Source of the DNA: Neopestalotiopsis rosae
Taxonomy: Eukaryota > Ascomycota > Sordariomycetes > Amphisphaeriales > Sporocadaceae
Reading direction: 5' to 3'
NCBI GenBank assembly: GCA_023078685.1
Contig: JALGAS010000002.1
Coordinates: forward strand, 744,001 to 808,000
Length of the DNA stretch: 64,000 nt
The position numbers and the translations under genes are program-made. Below the pieces are notes generated by a model, which was not told the DNA's origin, made no database searches, and was given only the letters and a program-made list of their open reading frames with translations. Positions within the stretch are counted from its first letter, which is position 1. Each line of letters starts with the position of its first letter. Shown here in pieces: positions 35,404-47,665 of this stretch.

Positions 35404-37321
35404 CTAACTGCGACCAAAGCCAAACCATCCCTTCTTCTTTGGGGTTGCTGACTCTGTTTCTGGTGCTTCCTGCTTCGGAGCGGCAGCAGGTGTCTTGCCG
35501 GGGTAATCAATGTAGTTCCACGCGACGTCAAAGAACAAGGGCTTGACAGGAATTGGCTCCATCTTTGGTGGGTAAGAAACCAGGTTCTCCAGATCAGCAC
35601 CTTCGGCCGGGTACTCGAACAGTCGGTCCACCAGAGGAGCATTTGACTTGGCTCCAGACGACTGTGACTTCTTCTTAATGTTGTCAATCTCAACAAGTGC
35701 ACGACTGCGCTGCAACTCGCCCTTCAACAGGTTGGACAAGAAGTGCACATCGCTGTTGCGGACCTCAATATTCAGCGGTGCTCCATCTTCCGCGGTCGAC
35801 ATTTGATCTGCCAAGACTGCTGCCGACTGCTCGCACTCATTGAGCGCAAACTTGATCAGAGCCAGAGCATTGACAGAATTTCCAGCAAGCGAGTGAGACC
35901 GGGCTATGGACAGGGATCTAATGATGTGGTCAGTCAGTGAAAAATGATACCAAGGAGGGTTCTCAAGCTTACTTCAGAGCATGGAAGTACTTGTAGGTAG
36001 CATCTAGCTGTTTCTGGAGATCTTCGTCCGCAGCAACACCAGGCAATTCTTTAATGGAATCTAGACTCTGCAGTGTGGCGTCGTACAAAACGACCTTCTC
36101 CTTGAGGCGGGCAATCTGTCGACCAGGCGCTTCGTGCTTTGGCTTTTTAGCACTTGCCTCCTTTTCTGTCTCCTTCTTGGCTTTCCGAGTGGTGTTGGGC
36201 GCAGAATCCAATAAAGCACCGTCATGGTCACCGCTCAAGACACGGTTACGGCCGATTCTCCAGCTGATCATTTGGTAGTTGACAGCCGTTCTAGTGATTT
36301 GCAGGCTTTGTGTCCGCGGGTCGTTTTGCGACACACCCTCCTCTTTCAGTTCGTCAATGGCATGTTTGGTCACGTCTGCAGCATCTTGACTGGCAATAAG
36401 AACCTCGTCGTAAGCTGCGGCCATTTCCTTGGGTAGGACAACGTCCGATGAAGCTAGTCTTTCGGTGAGTCGCGCAGTCGCAGCTTCAGTTGACGCAAGA
36501 GCCACAGCAATAGCAGCGTCCTCAATCTTGACCTTTCTCGATCTCCAATCGATTGTCTGCGGAGCGCTTGGAGCATCGGCCTGATCCTTTTGCGCGTCTG
36601 CGCCACTCTGCTTCAGTAGGGACGAGTCAAGCGTGTTAACCTGCTCCGTCAGTGTGCTGTCTGACGGGAAAGCCTTCCTGGCAATTGTCGGAATGGCTTG
36701 TGTCCGGGGAATCTTGAGCTGGTAGGCAGCATAGCGGATGGATGGATCGATGGTCTCGGAGAGCAAGTCCTTGACCGTGTCGGGGCTCTTGGCCGAGCTC
36801 AGGGCGCTGTATATTATGCGCGCGATCGCATAACTCTTCAAGCACTGCTCCCAGTTGTGTCTCTCGAAATTCTCAGCACCTCTGAGCAGGGAGGCATAAG
36901 CTTTGGCTTCGAGCTGGTCAATGTTATTGGCGCCTGTGGCACTACTGGCTGACAGCAAGTCGACGAGACGATCGGCGATGCGTGCTGCCTTGTTGAGTCT
37001 CGAGATGATGTGTATACGGGTTCTTCCAGTGATTCCCTTGGCATCTGTCGAGTGAACGGCCTTCAGCTCCATGGCGTGGGCCCAGTCGCGCTCAGCCGTG
37101 AGCAGGATGAGGTGTAGGTAGGCATGATCCTCGGCGATGCGCTCAGAGGTGACTTCGCTATAGTCACCCTTCTTGTTGTATTTTCCTCGGCTCTTTACGG
37201 AGATGTTCAACCTCTTACGACAGCTCAAAAGCTTCTTCGCGAGCTGCTTATGGTAGGTGGAGTAATCTCCGTAGAGAAGCGCCTGATTCCTGGCGGACAC
37301 GACGAAGTTGGTGATGTCCAT
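35404..37321 (-). CDS. srp68: Signal recognition particle subunit SRP68
   Basis: Two exons (37321-35973, 35917-35404) give 620 residues. The N-terminus has the SRP68 RNA-binding-domain pattern: YGDYSTYHKQLAKKLLSCRK, then LHLILLTAERDWAHAMELK. The central part is all-helical and repeat-like (LRGAENFERHNWEQCLKSYA, SYAIARIIYSAL, VNYQMISWRIGRNR). The C-terminal part includes LVDRLFEYPAEGADLENLVS and PIPVKPLFFDVAWNYIDYP, family landmarks for contact with SRP72. SRP68 binds 7S RNA and, with SRP72, supports targeting of secretory proteins to the ER. The start at 37321 was chosen by alignment to the typical MDITxFVVS opening; upstream in-frame codons read into leader. The tail ends KKKGWFGFGRS. The 3' end is only about 290 bp from the oxidase start. 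Confidence 0.94.
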
Positions 37322-38257
37322 GGTCGTCGAAGAGGCTCGCAATGTGCCGACCAAAAAGAGATCGAATAAACTTGCTACAATACAGCTCAAGACTGTCGAA
37401 TCGTCCGCCTGGAAGTAATGGCAAGACAACCGATTGATTCGTTGCAAGCCCGTCGAGCTTGAGGTTGAGTGTGTTTGTAAATGTCAACTCCCAAGTCACT
37501 TCACCCTAGGCATTGGTGGGGTTGATGACTTGACCTCAATCCAAAATTCCGCTCCTGGGGTGAGCTTGGTTGGGATAAAGTGGGATGTCTGTCAGACAAC
37601 TGGCAGAGCTTGAGACGGCAACAGCGCCAGGTGTGCTATCTCTTCAGTGTTCATCGTGAGCTGAAAGGCCTCGACCAGTGCTAGGCCTCTCCTTATTGGG
37701 CGCCGTTTGGCGACCTGTCAGTGGTCAGTACAGCGCAGGGGTTCCGCTATAGTCAGCACTCAGGCACTGCAAGCTGCACTAGAAACCCGCATCAGGCCAT
37801 CGCAGAGCTGGAGCTGGAGCCGTTCGACATCGGCCATGTCGGCGCAGCCAGGCCCGCTCCGGCCAGAAGAAAATCAATGATCCTTGGAGTGCTTCCGCGC
37901 CACTGCTACAATTTTATCGCCGGAACCACAGCTGCTCACCGCGCATCGTGAAGCCATTTCAAAGAGCTAGAGACTCTTCGGAGCCAAATGCCAGTCTGAT
38001 GAGAGGTTTATTCTGCCATCGTCATTTAAGATTTTGCCATTGGCGCGCATCATGATTGCTTGTCAGTGCCCGTCAACAGACCCTGCAGATATATTCATTC
38101 GCGATTGACGTTTCTTACCCATTGCTCAGGTCTCGAATTGCCATGACGGTTTTCTCTCCTACGCCAACCACATCCTCTCTTCCCTGTCCCGCAGTCAAGC
38201 AACATTGCCTCCGGCACCTCGACGGAAACGGTGGCGACCTGCTACATAGCTTCTCCA
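37322..38257. promoter_or_regulatory. Shared divergent promoter region, srp68 and PPR gene
   Basis: About 940 bp between two head-to-head genes. It should contain both promoters and leaders. I see no TATA box or defined operator. Confidence 0.4.
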
Positions 38258-41200
38258 ATGCTGGAGAAGACAGCGGCGAGCCTCGAACCATGCGGCCTAC
38301 AGCGAGTCCTTCCCAGCGCCAACAAGTCGTTCAAAAGCAGGAGACAGCTCCATACTGCCTTTTGGCAGCATGGTGCTGCTGATGTCGAAATCACTAGTGC
38401 TTGGCAGGTTTTGATGCATGGTGTCTTCGATTCCACCCAAGACGCTGCTGCTTCTTCTGCTGTTGCCAGTGTCGATCCGAGACATCCTGCATTGCGCGCT
38501 TCTACATTCTTGCTAGACTTCCTCTACCCGACTGGATCCCTGGCATTTTTGCGTCGCTTCAGCCCAGTTCCTTCCGACCGGCTCGATATCAATAGACCTG
38601 TCTCGACTTTCGCCAGAGTCAGTCCACGACTGTATAGCTCTTCTGCTTCTGCTTCTCCGGCTGAGACCGCGCAGACTGGCAACACGATTCAACCCGTCGA
38701 TCGAAATCCCGTGACAGATGTGACGACCGAGCATAAGGATGGCGTGTCCGATGGTTCTCATGTCCAAGAACTGAAGAGGTTACTGCTTTTGAACGACGCC
38801 GAGGATGCTGACCAACTCTGGCATCAGTACACTTCGCTCAGCCATGACACGAAACAGCAATACCTAGGCCAAGTGTTGGTCTTTTTGTCGAAGACGAAAC
38901 GTGCTACAGACTCGTGGAAGATTTCCGAACTGTTTCAACAGGTCAACCCGAGCCAATGGGACGATTATCTATTTGTGGCTGGCCTTGAAGCTGAGCTCAT
39001 CCTACAAAACACTGAGCAAGCAAGGATCATTTTTGAAAGGGGACTAGAAAACTCCAGCATAGATCAGCCGTCACTTGTGGATGCGTTTGATCTGATACTC
39101 GCAGCTGCATTGAGAAGCTCGTCAAGAGACCTTCTGTATAGCTTGTGGAAACTTCACGACAAGATAACCACACGCCTGGATCTTGATTCCATCTTTCGAA
39201 ACCTGGGCCGGGTAAGCTCAGTACCTCGCCTGGGGGATATTGTCATTGACCTAGGAACACAACTCAAAAAGGCCAGAGGGCTCAAGGGCGTTACGTCCCT
39301 GAAGAAGCTGCTCGTCCGGCGCGCGTTACAAGTGTGTCCAGACCGCCAAGTCCTCACTTTGTTGCGAATGACGAATGACCCAGTCGCATACGAGAGTTTC
39401 ATTCGTAGCTCAACCAACTCACCAAAAGCGCGCAAGTCCTTGCTTCCTCAAGTATACAAGCTCTATAGAGATCTTCCGCAATCATGCCCAAGCCATGCCG
39501 CCCTCCATGTGGTGTTTGGCGCATACCAGGGCATGCTTTCTCGGGGAGACAAGTTTCCTGGCATGGAAATGCTCTGGGGTGATTGGCACACGTTCCATGA
39601 GACACCTTCGAGGCGAGCTTATCAAAAGTATCTCGGATTTTATGCATCCGCCGGAGACAAGAGGCAGGTTTACAAGCTGTGGCAAGATTACCTCAAAAAT
39701 CATGGCATCGATCAGATCCAGAAAGGTGGTGATACATTTGCGCATCTTCTGCAGGTACATGCGGTTCGCAAGGAGACATCTGAAGCCCAGCAGATTTTTG
39801 ATGATATTTCTACAAGATTTCATTTGCAGCCTAATCGGCATTGCTGGTGCATACTGCTCAACGCATATGCCAAAGCTGGCGACTATGAAGGTGCAGTGGC
39901 AACTTTCGAGAAGCTCCACGAAAGCCTAGGGAGCGTGGATAAAGTCAGCGTTGGTACCCTGATGCATATGGCCGCGGAAAGGGGTGATCTTGGCTTTACG
40001 ATTGACCTCTACCGCCGCGCTCGCCGAGATAAGGTTCCGACCAACGATACTGCTATACTTGGCAGCCTGGTGGAGGCGTACTGCCAAAATGACCTATTCC
40101 GAGAAGCGGAAGACCTGTGCGCACGCGCTGCAATGAAGGGTTTAAAGGAGCCGCGTCTCTGGAACAAAATTCTAAACGCGTTTGCTCTCCGGCGCAATCT
40201 CGTTGGCATCAACCGACTACTAAACCGCATGACGGAAATGAAAGTGCCCTACAACGAGTACACATACCAGGAGCTTCTGACGGGACTCGCACTCTGTAGG
40301 CAGCCACAACATGCGCTTCATTTGCTGGCTGTCGCTGTCAAGGATGGCGCCTTTGAAGTTAATGAGGGGCACTTTCATACTGTTATGGGAGCCTTCATCA
40401 AGACCGGCGAGGGCGATCTGGCTGCAAAGATGCATAAGATGATGCAAAAGGCTGGATACCGAGAATCAGCGGATAGTTTAATTGCGCTAATGACCGCTTT
40501 CAACCAATGGTCACACTTACCACACAAGCGTAGAAGAGGCCATTCGCAAGAGACACTATTGGGGGCCGCTTTACGTCGATTCTACAAGATATATGGCATT
40601 CGACACGCAAAGACGAGCCCCTCGGACGAGTCTCCATCGCCATCACAGTCAGCCACACCAAGCAGCCTTCTGCAGTCAACTGACACGGCCTATCACTTCA
40701 GCAGAATCGTGTATCTCTGTACACAAATGAGAGATTACGCAAAGGTGGAAGATCTAGTCCGTCTGTATCGTTACGTGGTTTACGGAAATGCTGAGTCGGC
40801 GGAACCACTGCCTATCCAGGTGTTGAACAGCCTCATGTGGGCAGACGTGTCGGAGAAGAAATTTGAATCCTTGCAACAGACTTGGGATACGGCATTTGCC
40901 CTAGCTCAAGAAGGTGGTCTCTCTGCAGAGTGGTCCGCCGGCTTCGCCAACAGCGAGAGGATCTCGACTCGCTTCCGATATATCCTCAACGACGGCATCA
41001 AGGCCATGCAGACAATGTACATTGAACAAGGCGACGGCGCGTCCCTGCAGCAGCTCTTTGTCAAGGTCAGGAGCGCGGGCTTTGAGGTTGACTCCAAGAA
41101 CTGGAACCTGCACGTCCAGGGCCTGGTGCAGTGCCACCTCTACAAGGAGGCCTTTGACGCCTGCGAAAAGTGGCTCATGCCCAACTGGACCGGCTGGGCC

Positions 41201-41641
41201 ACGGCGCGCCAGCGGGCCCCCATGAAGAACCTGATCCCGCTGGACCTGCGGCGCAAGGGCAGCTGGCCGCGTTACCTGCGCCCCGTCTCGCACACGCTCT
41301 ACTACCTGGCAAAGGGCTACAGCGAGCTCGACAAGATGGCCCCCTGGTCGGCCGAGACGTCCCAGATCATGAAGCGCATCCGCGCCGAGTGCCCCAGGGG
41401 CTTCAAGGCCATTGCCACCATGCGCAACAGCGGTTCGGCCTTGGAGCAGCAGATTTTGGGCGAGGATGCACCATCATTGCCCATCGAAGAATCAGATGAC
41501 GATCAAGATTATCACATGTCCGTCGACGAGGGTTTTGAGCATGACGGCCAGTTCGCGTTCGAGGCAGATGGACCTACAAGTGCAGACGAAGATGATTTAA
41601 CCATTCCTGGGGCAGTGACAACCCTCAACAGAAGCATGTAA
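38258..41641 (+). CDS. Large pentatricopeptide-repeat (PPR) protein, probably mitochondrial
   Basis: Intron-free, 1127 residues. The start at 38258 (MLEKTAASLEPCGLQRVLP) matches the usual opening of this Pezizomycotina family; an in-frame ATG at 38231 adds nine residues. The N-terminal 140 residues are Arg/Ser-rich with RRQLHTAFW, consistent with mitochondrial import. From about 450 to 800 helical pairs repeat with PPR character: TFAHLLQVHAVRKETSEAQ, HCWCILLNAYAKAGDYEGAV, TAILGSLVEAYCQNDLFREA, LWNKILNAFALRRNLVGINR, YTYQELLTGLALCRQPQHAL. A second helical part follows (about 880-1080) and an acidic tail (ESDDDQDYHMSVDEG). PPR proteins bind specific organelle RNAs for processing, stability or translation. 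The RNA target is unknown. Between about 41030 and 41435 third codon positions become almost all G/C, then revert. Confidence 0.87.
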   Translation: MLEKTAASLEPCGLQRVLPSANKSFKSRRQLHTAFWQHGAADVEITSAWQVLMHGVFDSTQDAAASSAVASVDPRHPALRASTFLLDFLYPTGSLAFLRRFSPVPSDRLDINRPVSTFARVSPRLYSSSASASPAETAQTGNTIQPVDRNPVTDVTTEHKDGVSDGSHVQELKRLLLLNDAEDADQLWHQYTSLSHDTKQQYLGQVLVFLSKTKRATDSWKISELFQQVNPSQWDDYLFVAGLEAELILQNTEQARIIFERGLENSSIDQPSLVDAFDLILAAALRSSSRDLLYSLWKLHDKITTRLDLDSIFRNLGRVSSVPRLGDIVIDLGTQLKKARGLKGVTSLKKLLVRRALQVCPDRQVLTLLRMTNDPVAYESFIRSSTNSPKARKSLLPQVYKLYRDLPQSCPSHAALHVVFGAYQGMLSRGDKFPGMEMLWGDWHTFHETPSRRAYQKYLGFYASAGDKRQVYKLWQDYLKNHGIDQIQKGGDTFAHLLQVHAVRKETSEAQQIFDDISTRFHLQPNRHCWCILLNAYAKAGDYEGAVATFEKLHESLGSVDKVSVGTLMHMAAERGDLGFTIDLYRRARRDKVPTNDTAILGSLVEAYCQNDLFREAEDLCARAAMKGLKEPRLWNKILNAFALRRNLVGINRLLNRMTEMKVPYNEYTYQELLTGLALCRQPQHALHLLAVAVKDGAFEVNEGHFHTVMGAFIKTGEGDLAAKMHKMMQKAGYRESADSLIALMTAFNQWSHLPHKRRRGHSQETLLGAALRRFYKIYGIRHAKTSPSDESPSPSQSATPSSLLQSTDTAYHFSRIVYLCTQMRDYAKVEDLVRLYRYVVYGNAESAEPLPIQVLNSLMWADVSEKKFESLQQTWDTAFALAQEGGLSAEWSAGFANSERISTRFRYILNDGIKAMQTMYIEQGDGASLQQLFVKVRSAGFEVDSKNWNLHVQGLVQCHLYKEAFDACEKWLMPNWTGWATARQRAPMKNLIPLDLRRKGSWPRYLRPVSHTLYYLAKGYSELDKMAPWSAETSQIMKRIRAECPRGFKAIATMRNSGSALEQQILGEDAPSLPIEESDDDQDYHMSVDEGFEHDGQFAFEADGPTSADEDDLTIPGAVTTLNRSM

Positions 41642-42196
41642 TATGTGCTGTAACTCCTGGAAGGAAAGAAAGAGAAGGAGAAAAAAAGCACAGGGAGCAT
41701 AAAGATGATGCTTTGTACATATCTATACTGTATTAAGAATTGTACCTACCACCACTTAGACTTGAGCCGAGCACCTGCTCCCATAGACTTAGGAAAACTT
41801 CACGACTTGTAGATATTATCATGTAGAATTTTTGGATGTTTTTCTTCTTTATAAGCATGCTTTATGACTCTCGACTGCAGTGCAAGTAGAGTAACGCGCT
41901 GCTTCTGTTTTAAGACTACACCGTGACAAGCGCCACTAGAGAGAATCCCATGATCCTTTTACAAGTACTTCATGCCTTAGTAGACGGTGCTCATTGCCTT
42001 CCGATGGGCTGGTTGAAGTGTTAGTCGCAGCCCGTCCAAAGTCGGCATTCTTCCTGACCCTGAATTCACAGCCAAATTTGGCACGCTCAAAAACACAAGT
42101 GGACGGCATATTGCATGTTTGCTATAGCATTGCACGCTCTGCCCGTGAAATGGATGTCATTTGAAAATCAGAGGATCATCTTGATGCCTCCGTCTT
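41642..42196. other. Convergent 3' region
   Basis: About 550 bp tail-to-tail between the PPR gene and the next minus-strand gene; AT-rich, nothing coding seen. Confidence 0.5.
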
Positions 42197-43350
42197 TTAC
42201 TCTTCTTTTGGCGCAGAGGCTACGGCAGGTGCAGCTGATCTGCCGCCGCCTGCCGCCTCTTCAGATACCGACTGGGACTGTAGAAGTTGAGATGGCTGGG
42301 CGGGCTCTCTCGTTATCGTTGAAGCCGTTTGCGCCTCGTTCAGTTGCCGCTCTGAGTTCATGTTAGGGCAGTGCAGGCGACCAATGGGCTCTTTTACTTA
42401 CCAAGTTCTCTAATGCGATGGCGCAGCATTTGGTTTTCCCTAACGAGTGATTGTGTTTCTGCCTGATAAAAGGCACTTTCATCGCGGCCACTCAGCAGTG
42501 AGGGATCGCTGATGTCGCCACCACTTATCGAGCCTGATCTCAGTCGGGTGGATGATGTGCGTCGACTTGAAGTGCCTGACGCTCGCGGAGCAGGTCTTCC
42601 AATGTCAAAGGAGCCCCGAGGGAGAATAGGCGATCGTGGGGTAGAAACGGAAGAAGTTCCAGTTCCTTGGTTGGTGGCCGTTCCGGAATGTACACCAGAG
42701 GCCGAGCGTTCTGAAGCAGGAGTGGAATCGTCAATAGCTACCGCGCTTTGACTCTGGCCCTGATTTGACTGAAGCTGCTGAAGCTCAAGCTGCTGGCGGC
42801 GAATCATTTGTAGTAGTCGATTCACCTGAGCCTCTTGCTCGGCCTCGAGCTCCTGGTGCAATTCGCCAAGGCTCGGCGCTCGATTATGGTGAGGATCGCG
42901 AGCAGCCAGTAGGGGTGAGCCGGATAGTGGTCGAGGACTGCCGGTTCTAACACCACTGCCACTGACGCCGCCGGGTCCTTCTTGCATTTCGCCCGGCGCA
43001 GGAAGGCTGGGATCATTGAACTGGAGGTTCATGAGAACGGTAGATCGCCTGCGGCCGGCGGGGGATTGTTGATTTCGGGTAACAGAGCTACTTGAGGAGC
43101 CTATATGTAGAAGATATGGTTAGGGACAAGGCACATGGGAGTTCTTGAGAAGCAAAAACTTACGTCGTTGCAGCCCCGCGTTCATTGTAGCTGCTGCCTG
43201 TAAGGAGATGGATTGCGATCGAGAAGCAGACGGGGGAGAGTCTGTACCGCCGCCGCCCAAGGGTGAAAGGGGGCTCTCGCCGTTTGTGCTTGACGAGTTC
43301 ATGTTTCTAGAGATTGTTGATGGAGGTAGAGAATTGAGGTCGGGAGCCAT
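42197..43350 (-). CDS. Conserved ascomycete protein of unknown function, coiled-coil
   Basis: Three exons (43350-43164, 43100-42402, 42351-42197) give 346 residues. Recognisable conserved blocks are MAPDLNSLPPSTISRNMNSS at the N-terminus, SRSQSISLQAAATMNAGLQR, SPAGRRRSTVLMNLQFNDP, HHNRAPSLGELHQELEAEQE followed by a coiled coil (AQVNRLLQMIRRQQLELQQL), and a second coiled coil near the end (SAFYQAETQSLVRENQMLRH, RIRELERQLNE). The rest is Ser/Pro/Gly-rich and likely disordered. I know this block pattern from many filamentous ascomycetes but cannot name a function. The alternating phospho-acceptor-rich and coiled segments suggest a scaffold. Introns are consensus (GTAAGT starts). Confidence 0.83.
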
Positions 43351-44965
43351 CGAGGCGCTCCTAAAAGAGTAACAAAGGCCCAGGACGATGCGATTACCAG
43401 ATGACGGCAATGCACACACCAGGTGAAAGGTACGATGTATCAGGCAGTGTGCAGTATCGAGAATGCAGCATGCGAGGCTGGATGTTTGCAAGATGTACAC
43501 GGCACGGCTGTGGTCGGTCGGTTTGCTGAAAGACAAGCTACAATTGGTACCCTTGATAGGTTTCAAGCAGCTTGAGCAGCTTTGTCGGCCAGTTGGAAGC
43601 TCATGTGGGACAATGGAGCTTTGCAGGGGGGAAGAAAGAGCTGGCGCCGTTTATGACAGCATACTGTAATGGCGCCGCATCGAATCAGGACATACGACGG
43701 CAGTCAACTGATGGAGTCCTCGCTGACTCGGCTTCTCGTAGGGGAAATTTGTGGATGCCGGGATGTTTACTTGAAAGATTGGGCGATGTGGAGAGATGTG
43801 AACGTGATTCCCAGAGTTGAGAGTCTCGACTTCCGAGTATTACTTTAGCACAATGTTGTTAGCACAACTGTCTGGCAGTCAGCAGTCAGCAGTCACGGTT
43901 CGCGGTTGAAGCCCACTATGATCGATCATACGTCAAAGGTGGGGTGATAGCGCCCAGGTCTGTCGGCTACCTTTGGATTAGTGCACTGGACTGTTCTTTT
44001 CCCAGCGCTCTGAGTCTGCACCTTGCCTGGAAGATGACCCTGGCAAGCCTGGCCTTGCACTCGCTGTTCTGGCTGGAATATCTCACTGCTTGGCGAACGT
44101 GTGCGTGACTGACAGGTTGACAGGGGTATTCAAGGTTGCAATTGGAAGTTGACCAGGGAGCATAATAAAAGGCATTCGTTGCCGAGTCATATGGCCTCGT
44201 TCTTGCCATGAAGACAATCTACTGTTGCATTCATTCCGATTACCGATCGGATTCCCAACAGCGATCCCAAGGATCTATCTGATCTGCCTACCGATTTTCA
44301 CTCCAGCCCTGTCGATCAAGAGAGAGAGAGATGAATATGGTATTTGTTTACTTTGCTAATCCTAGCCCCATCTCTTATTAGCCAACCTCGGACGGGCAAT
44401 CCGTGGGAATTGACAGGATATTGCACCTTATTGACGATTACGACTAGATGATGTCTGCCTATCAGCTGACGGGATATTTGTGTTTGTAATTACTGACTTG
44501 CCAAGAGCCGGTAACGCAAGCTACATGCCATTACCACTGCTGCACAACACCAGCGAGAGCAGTCAGTGATGGGATGGCCGTGGCCGCTTACATGTCCTCG
44601 GCTGATCAAGCTCTTCCCGGTTGCCTGGCCGGGAGCCCGCTCGTTGTCAATAATTATCCCGATTATTCGTGTAATAAGTTATTACCTACATTCCCAGTCA
44701 AGGTTGATAGTTTTCCCGCCAGAGTTTACTTTGCCCTCTTTGGTTTTGTTCAGACGGCAGAGGGGGGGAAAAAAAAACTCTGATAGCTTTGAGGGGACCC
44801 TGATTGTGGGCACTGCCTCTGTTGTCGTAATCAAGTCCACAATTACACAGTTTTGACACTCGGCCGCAAGGCGAACAATTCATCAATTCGTGTGCATTGG
44901 CAGGTATTGGACGATTCGCGGCTGCCGCTTGGGTGGTGCGTGGCGGAGCGATCCGCTTCGGTACA

Positions 44966-44982
44966 TACCTACGGAGTAGGTA
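44966..44982. repeat. Perfect 7-bp inverted repeat, TACCTAC-GGA-GTAGGTA
   Basis: Arms TACCTAC and GTAGGTA flank GGA. The core TACGGAGTA is a word often met in ascomycete intergenic DNA. No function is assigned. Confidence 0.6.
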
Positions 44983-46578
44983 CATCGCAGAGGACTCATC
45001 AGAAGTTTTGCCATGAGTTGGTCAGAAGCGGAATATTAAACGTATGCCGAGGATTGTCGTCAAGCATGAAATTGATATCACGAGAGCGAGATTATTCCCG
45101 AGAAAAAGTTTTCTACGTATATTGCTTTGGACCATATTTCATCTGCCCAATGATCCATCCTGGCAATGCGGCTGCGGACGGGTATGTCATGGCGGTACAT
45201 GGCACAGCGTTCATCCTCGTAAAGGCCGATATTGCCGTTGCCCAGTCCAATATTGGCTGCCTTTATAGAATCCGGCCGAGACTTATTATTGCCCCCCGTC
45301 CTTGTTCCCTCCGAAGCTCCGTATACGACTTGCCTACTCTTGTGGTCAACTGCCATACTCAACTTGTTTGTATGGACGAATCTGAATGGCATGATTGTGG
45401 CCATCATGACTGCATGACTAGATCCGGGAACAGTAGAAAATAAGACACCACGTAGAAAGGTGTCTCTCGGCCGCCCACATCCCGCTGCCGAAATACCATC
45501 TCGCATCCAGTATCTAAATGTGTATACACCATGGTCCGGATTCGCCGGCCTAGTCTCTCGGCGGTGCTTTCTTTCCTTATTATTCATCACTGTGGGTTAT
45601 GGAGATCCTCTTGCCCATTCTCTTCTGCCAGCCTCACTTGATCCATAAATTCGAGGCGTTAGTCGGCAGCAGACATCGGTCCAAAAGTGAGCCCTTGCGC
45701 TTGAAATGGCATGGGTTCGCTGAACTACACGCACTTGCGGCAAACCCAAATCCTCTTTTTCCCCGTCCTCCCCGTTTAGGGCGAGACGCCAAGACATCCG
45801 GCTTTAGTGACGACAAGTAAGTGGTTTTTGTTTTATGTTATTTACTTTCTACCCCAGGACCCTTGAACAGCCATTGTTTCTGGGTGACTGTACTAAAGGG
45901 CTAAAGGTTGTTTGACTGGTCGCACGAAGGAACATATTTTCGACAGAAGTCTGTCTGTGCCCTTTTACACTAGAAAGCTGTCATCATGGTGACGGGCTGT
46001 TTGCGATTCCTTCTAGCGCGGCTCCTTGGGCGCCAAAAGTCTGAGCACTCACTGAGAGAGAAAGACAGCCCGTGAACCGGAATTGTTTTTACCCCCATCC
46101 CCCAAGTCACTCGATGGACGTTTGAAACCGGAGCTTGGAGCCGTGATGCTTGGTCATGACAGAAAAAGGGAGAGTAGAGGAATGAGTGCGCATCAAACCA
46201 TCTTAGCAAGATACGACAAGTTCAGTTGTGTTTCAATAGAGACTATGCATTGTTGTGGCTTCACGGTTTTATCAACGACATCACGCCATCAAGCCACCAA
46301 GTATCTTGGTAACATAAAGATTTGCGGGGTGCTTGTACAAAAGCAATAATCTTTTGTCGATTGTTGTGGTGGGCGCAGGGTCCAATGATGCCTGACCTGG
46401 TCACCAAGGTATCAAGCTATCCTTCCTTTCGGTACGAGATTCCCGCATTGCAAAAAAGGCTGTCGGTTATCATGCCCGGGTAGGCATTACGAGGCGTCGA
46501 GGCTTGGGGCCCCGACTACTGAGCATCATTTTGAAAATAGCTGAACTTAGAGGTCGGGAACGGCACCTGCAACGCCTG

Positions 46579-46581
<3 letters not shown>

Positions 46582-46608
<27 letters not shown>
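46582..46608. repeat. (TGC)9 microsatellite
   Basis: Nine perfect TGC units in the gene-poor region, not inside a supported gene. Confidence 0.95.
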
Positions 46609-46609
<1 letters not shown>

Positions 46610-47648
46610 ACTCTTCGGCCGAACTCCCCGTGATCTTCACGTGCCGATCCGACCTCTTTTCAGCCCAATATCATGAGGATGGCACGGGGCAAATCATGCA
46701 AGGTACGATAGAGAGAATCCAGAGCCATTGAACGCCTTTTTAGGGGTCTAAAAAAACGACTGCAGAGAGACCTTTGCGCAGGTTGGCGGACACAAGCTAA
46801 AAAGAGCACGTACGGCCAGATGCAAGGAACAAGGACAGATCAATGCGAAGGGGAGAGGAGACAAGATGGGCTGAACTTTGCCAATGTGACAAGGCATTTA
46901 TTCCGTACGCATATAAACTTTGACCTACAAGAGGTATCGAGTCTGTTAGTGTCTGTTCTCTCCATGCCTGCCTGCCAGGAACAAAGCAAATTTGAGGCTT
47001 GACCCAGATCCAGGATACTGGGAAATTGGCGACTGCCAGACGAGGCCCTTCAAAGTTTTCTTTTTGTGGTTGGCGCATGTCTGGTAGTTGCAAATGGTAC
47101 GTGCTACCTGAACTGTCTTTCCTGCATCGATGCGATAGGCGAACCAGCCTAAAGCTGAAGATGCTAGTCATTTGCAGCTGGCCGATGATTGTGCAACGTC
47201 ATGGCATGCGAAGAAAGCAAAGATACAAGTCCGCGAGACGGAAAGCGCCGACGACGTTGGACAAAAGCACAGCTCATCTTTTGTTGCTAGGGTATTACTT
47301 CGTGCATACATTCCCAGGAGATTTTTGCCAAGTCAATTGATCACATATCTGGTCAACTAACGCGCCGGCGTACCAAGGTCCGGGTAACTCGAGATCAGAC
47401 CTTTTCTGTACCGATGATCATACTATGTACGTATGCACCTTGCTGAGCCCAGTTACTATACTCGATGGCCATCCGGTCGATCGACGCCAGGGTATAGAAA
47501 AACCTCCGGCAATACCGCTGTCAGATTTTTGCCTGCCTGCGACGGTCAACGTCTGGCTACGAAAATACGCAGCATCTTTTTTTTTTCTCTTTGGTGTCTT
47601 GTCAACGTCAACAAAGTTTAGTCTGCCTAGATAGCGTCTCACAGTACT

Positions 47649-47665
47649 GTACCTATGTCAGGTAC
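47649..47665. repeat. Inverted repeat GTACCT-ATGTC-AGGTAC
   Basis: Perfect 6-bp arms with a 5-nt spacer. The same arm word recurs in several intergenic stretches of the window. Confidence 0.5.

Noticed and set aside
44853..45590. Overlapping 196-codon (+) and 170-codon (-) frames in the gene-poor region
   Set aside because: Neither has a domain, signal peptide or GC3 bias, and they overlap antisense; expected by chance in 8.5 kb.
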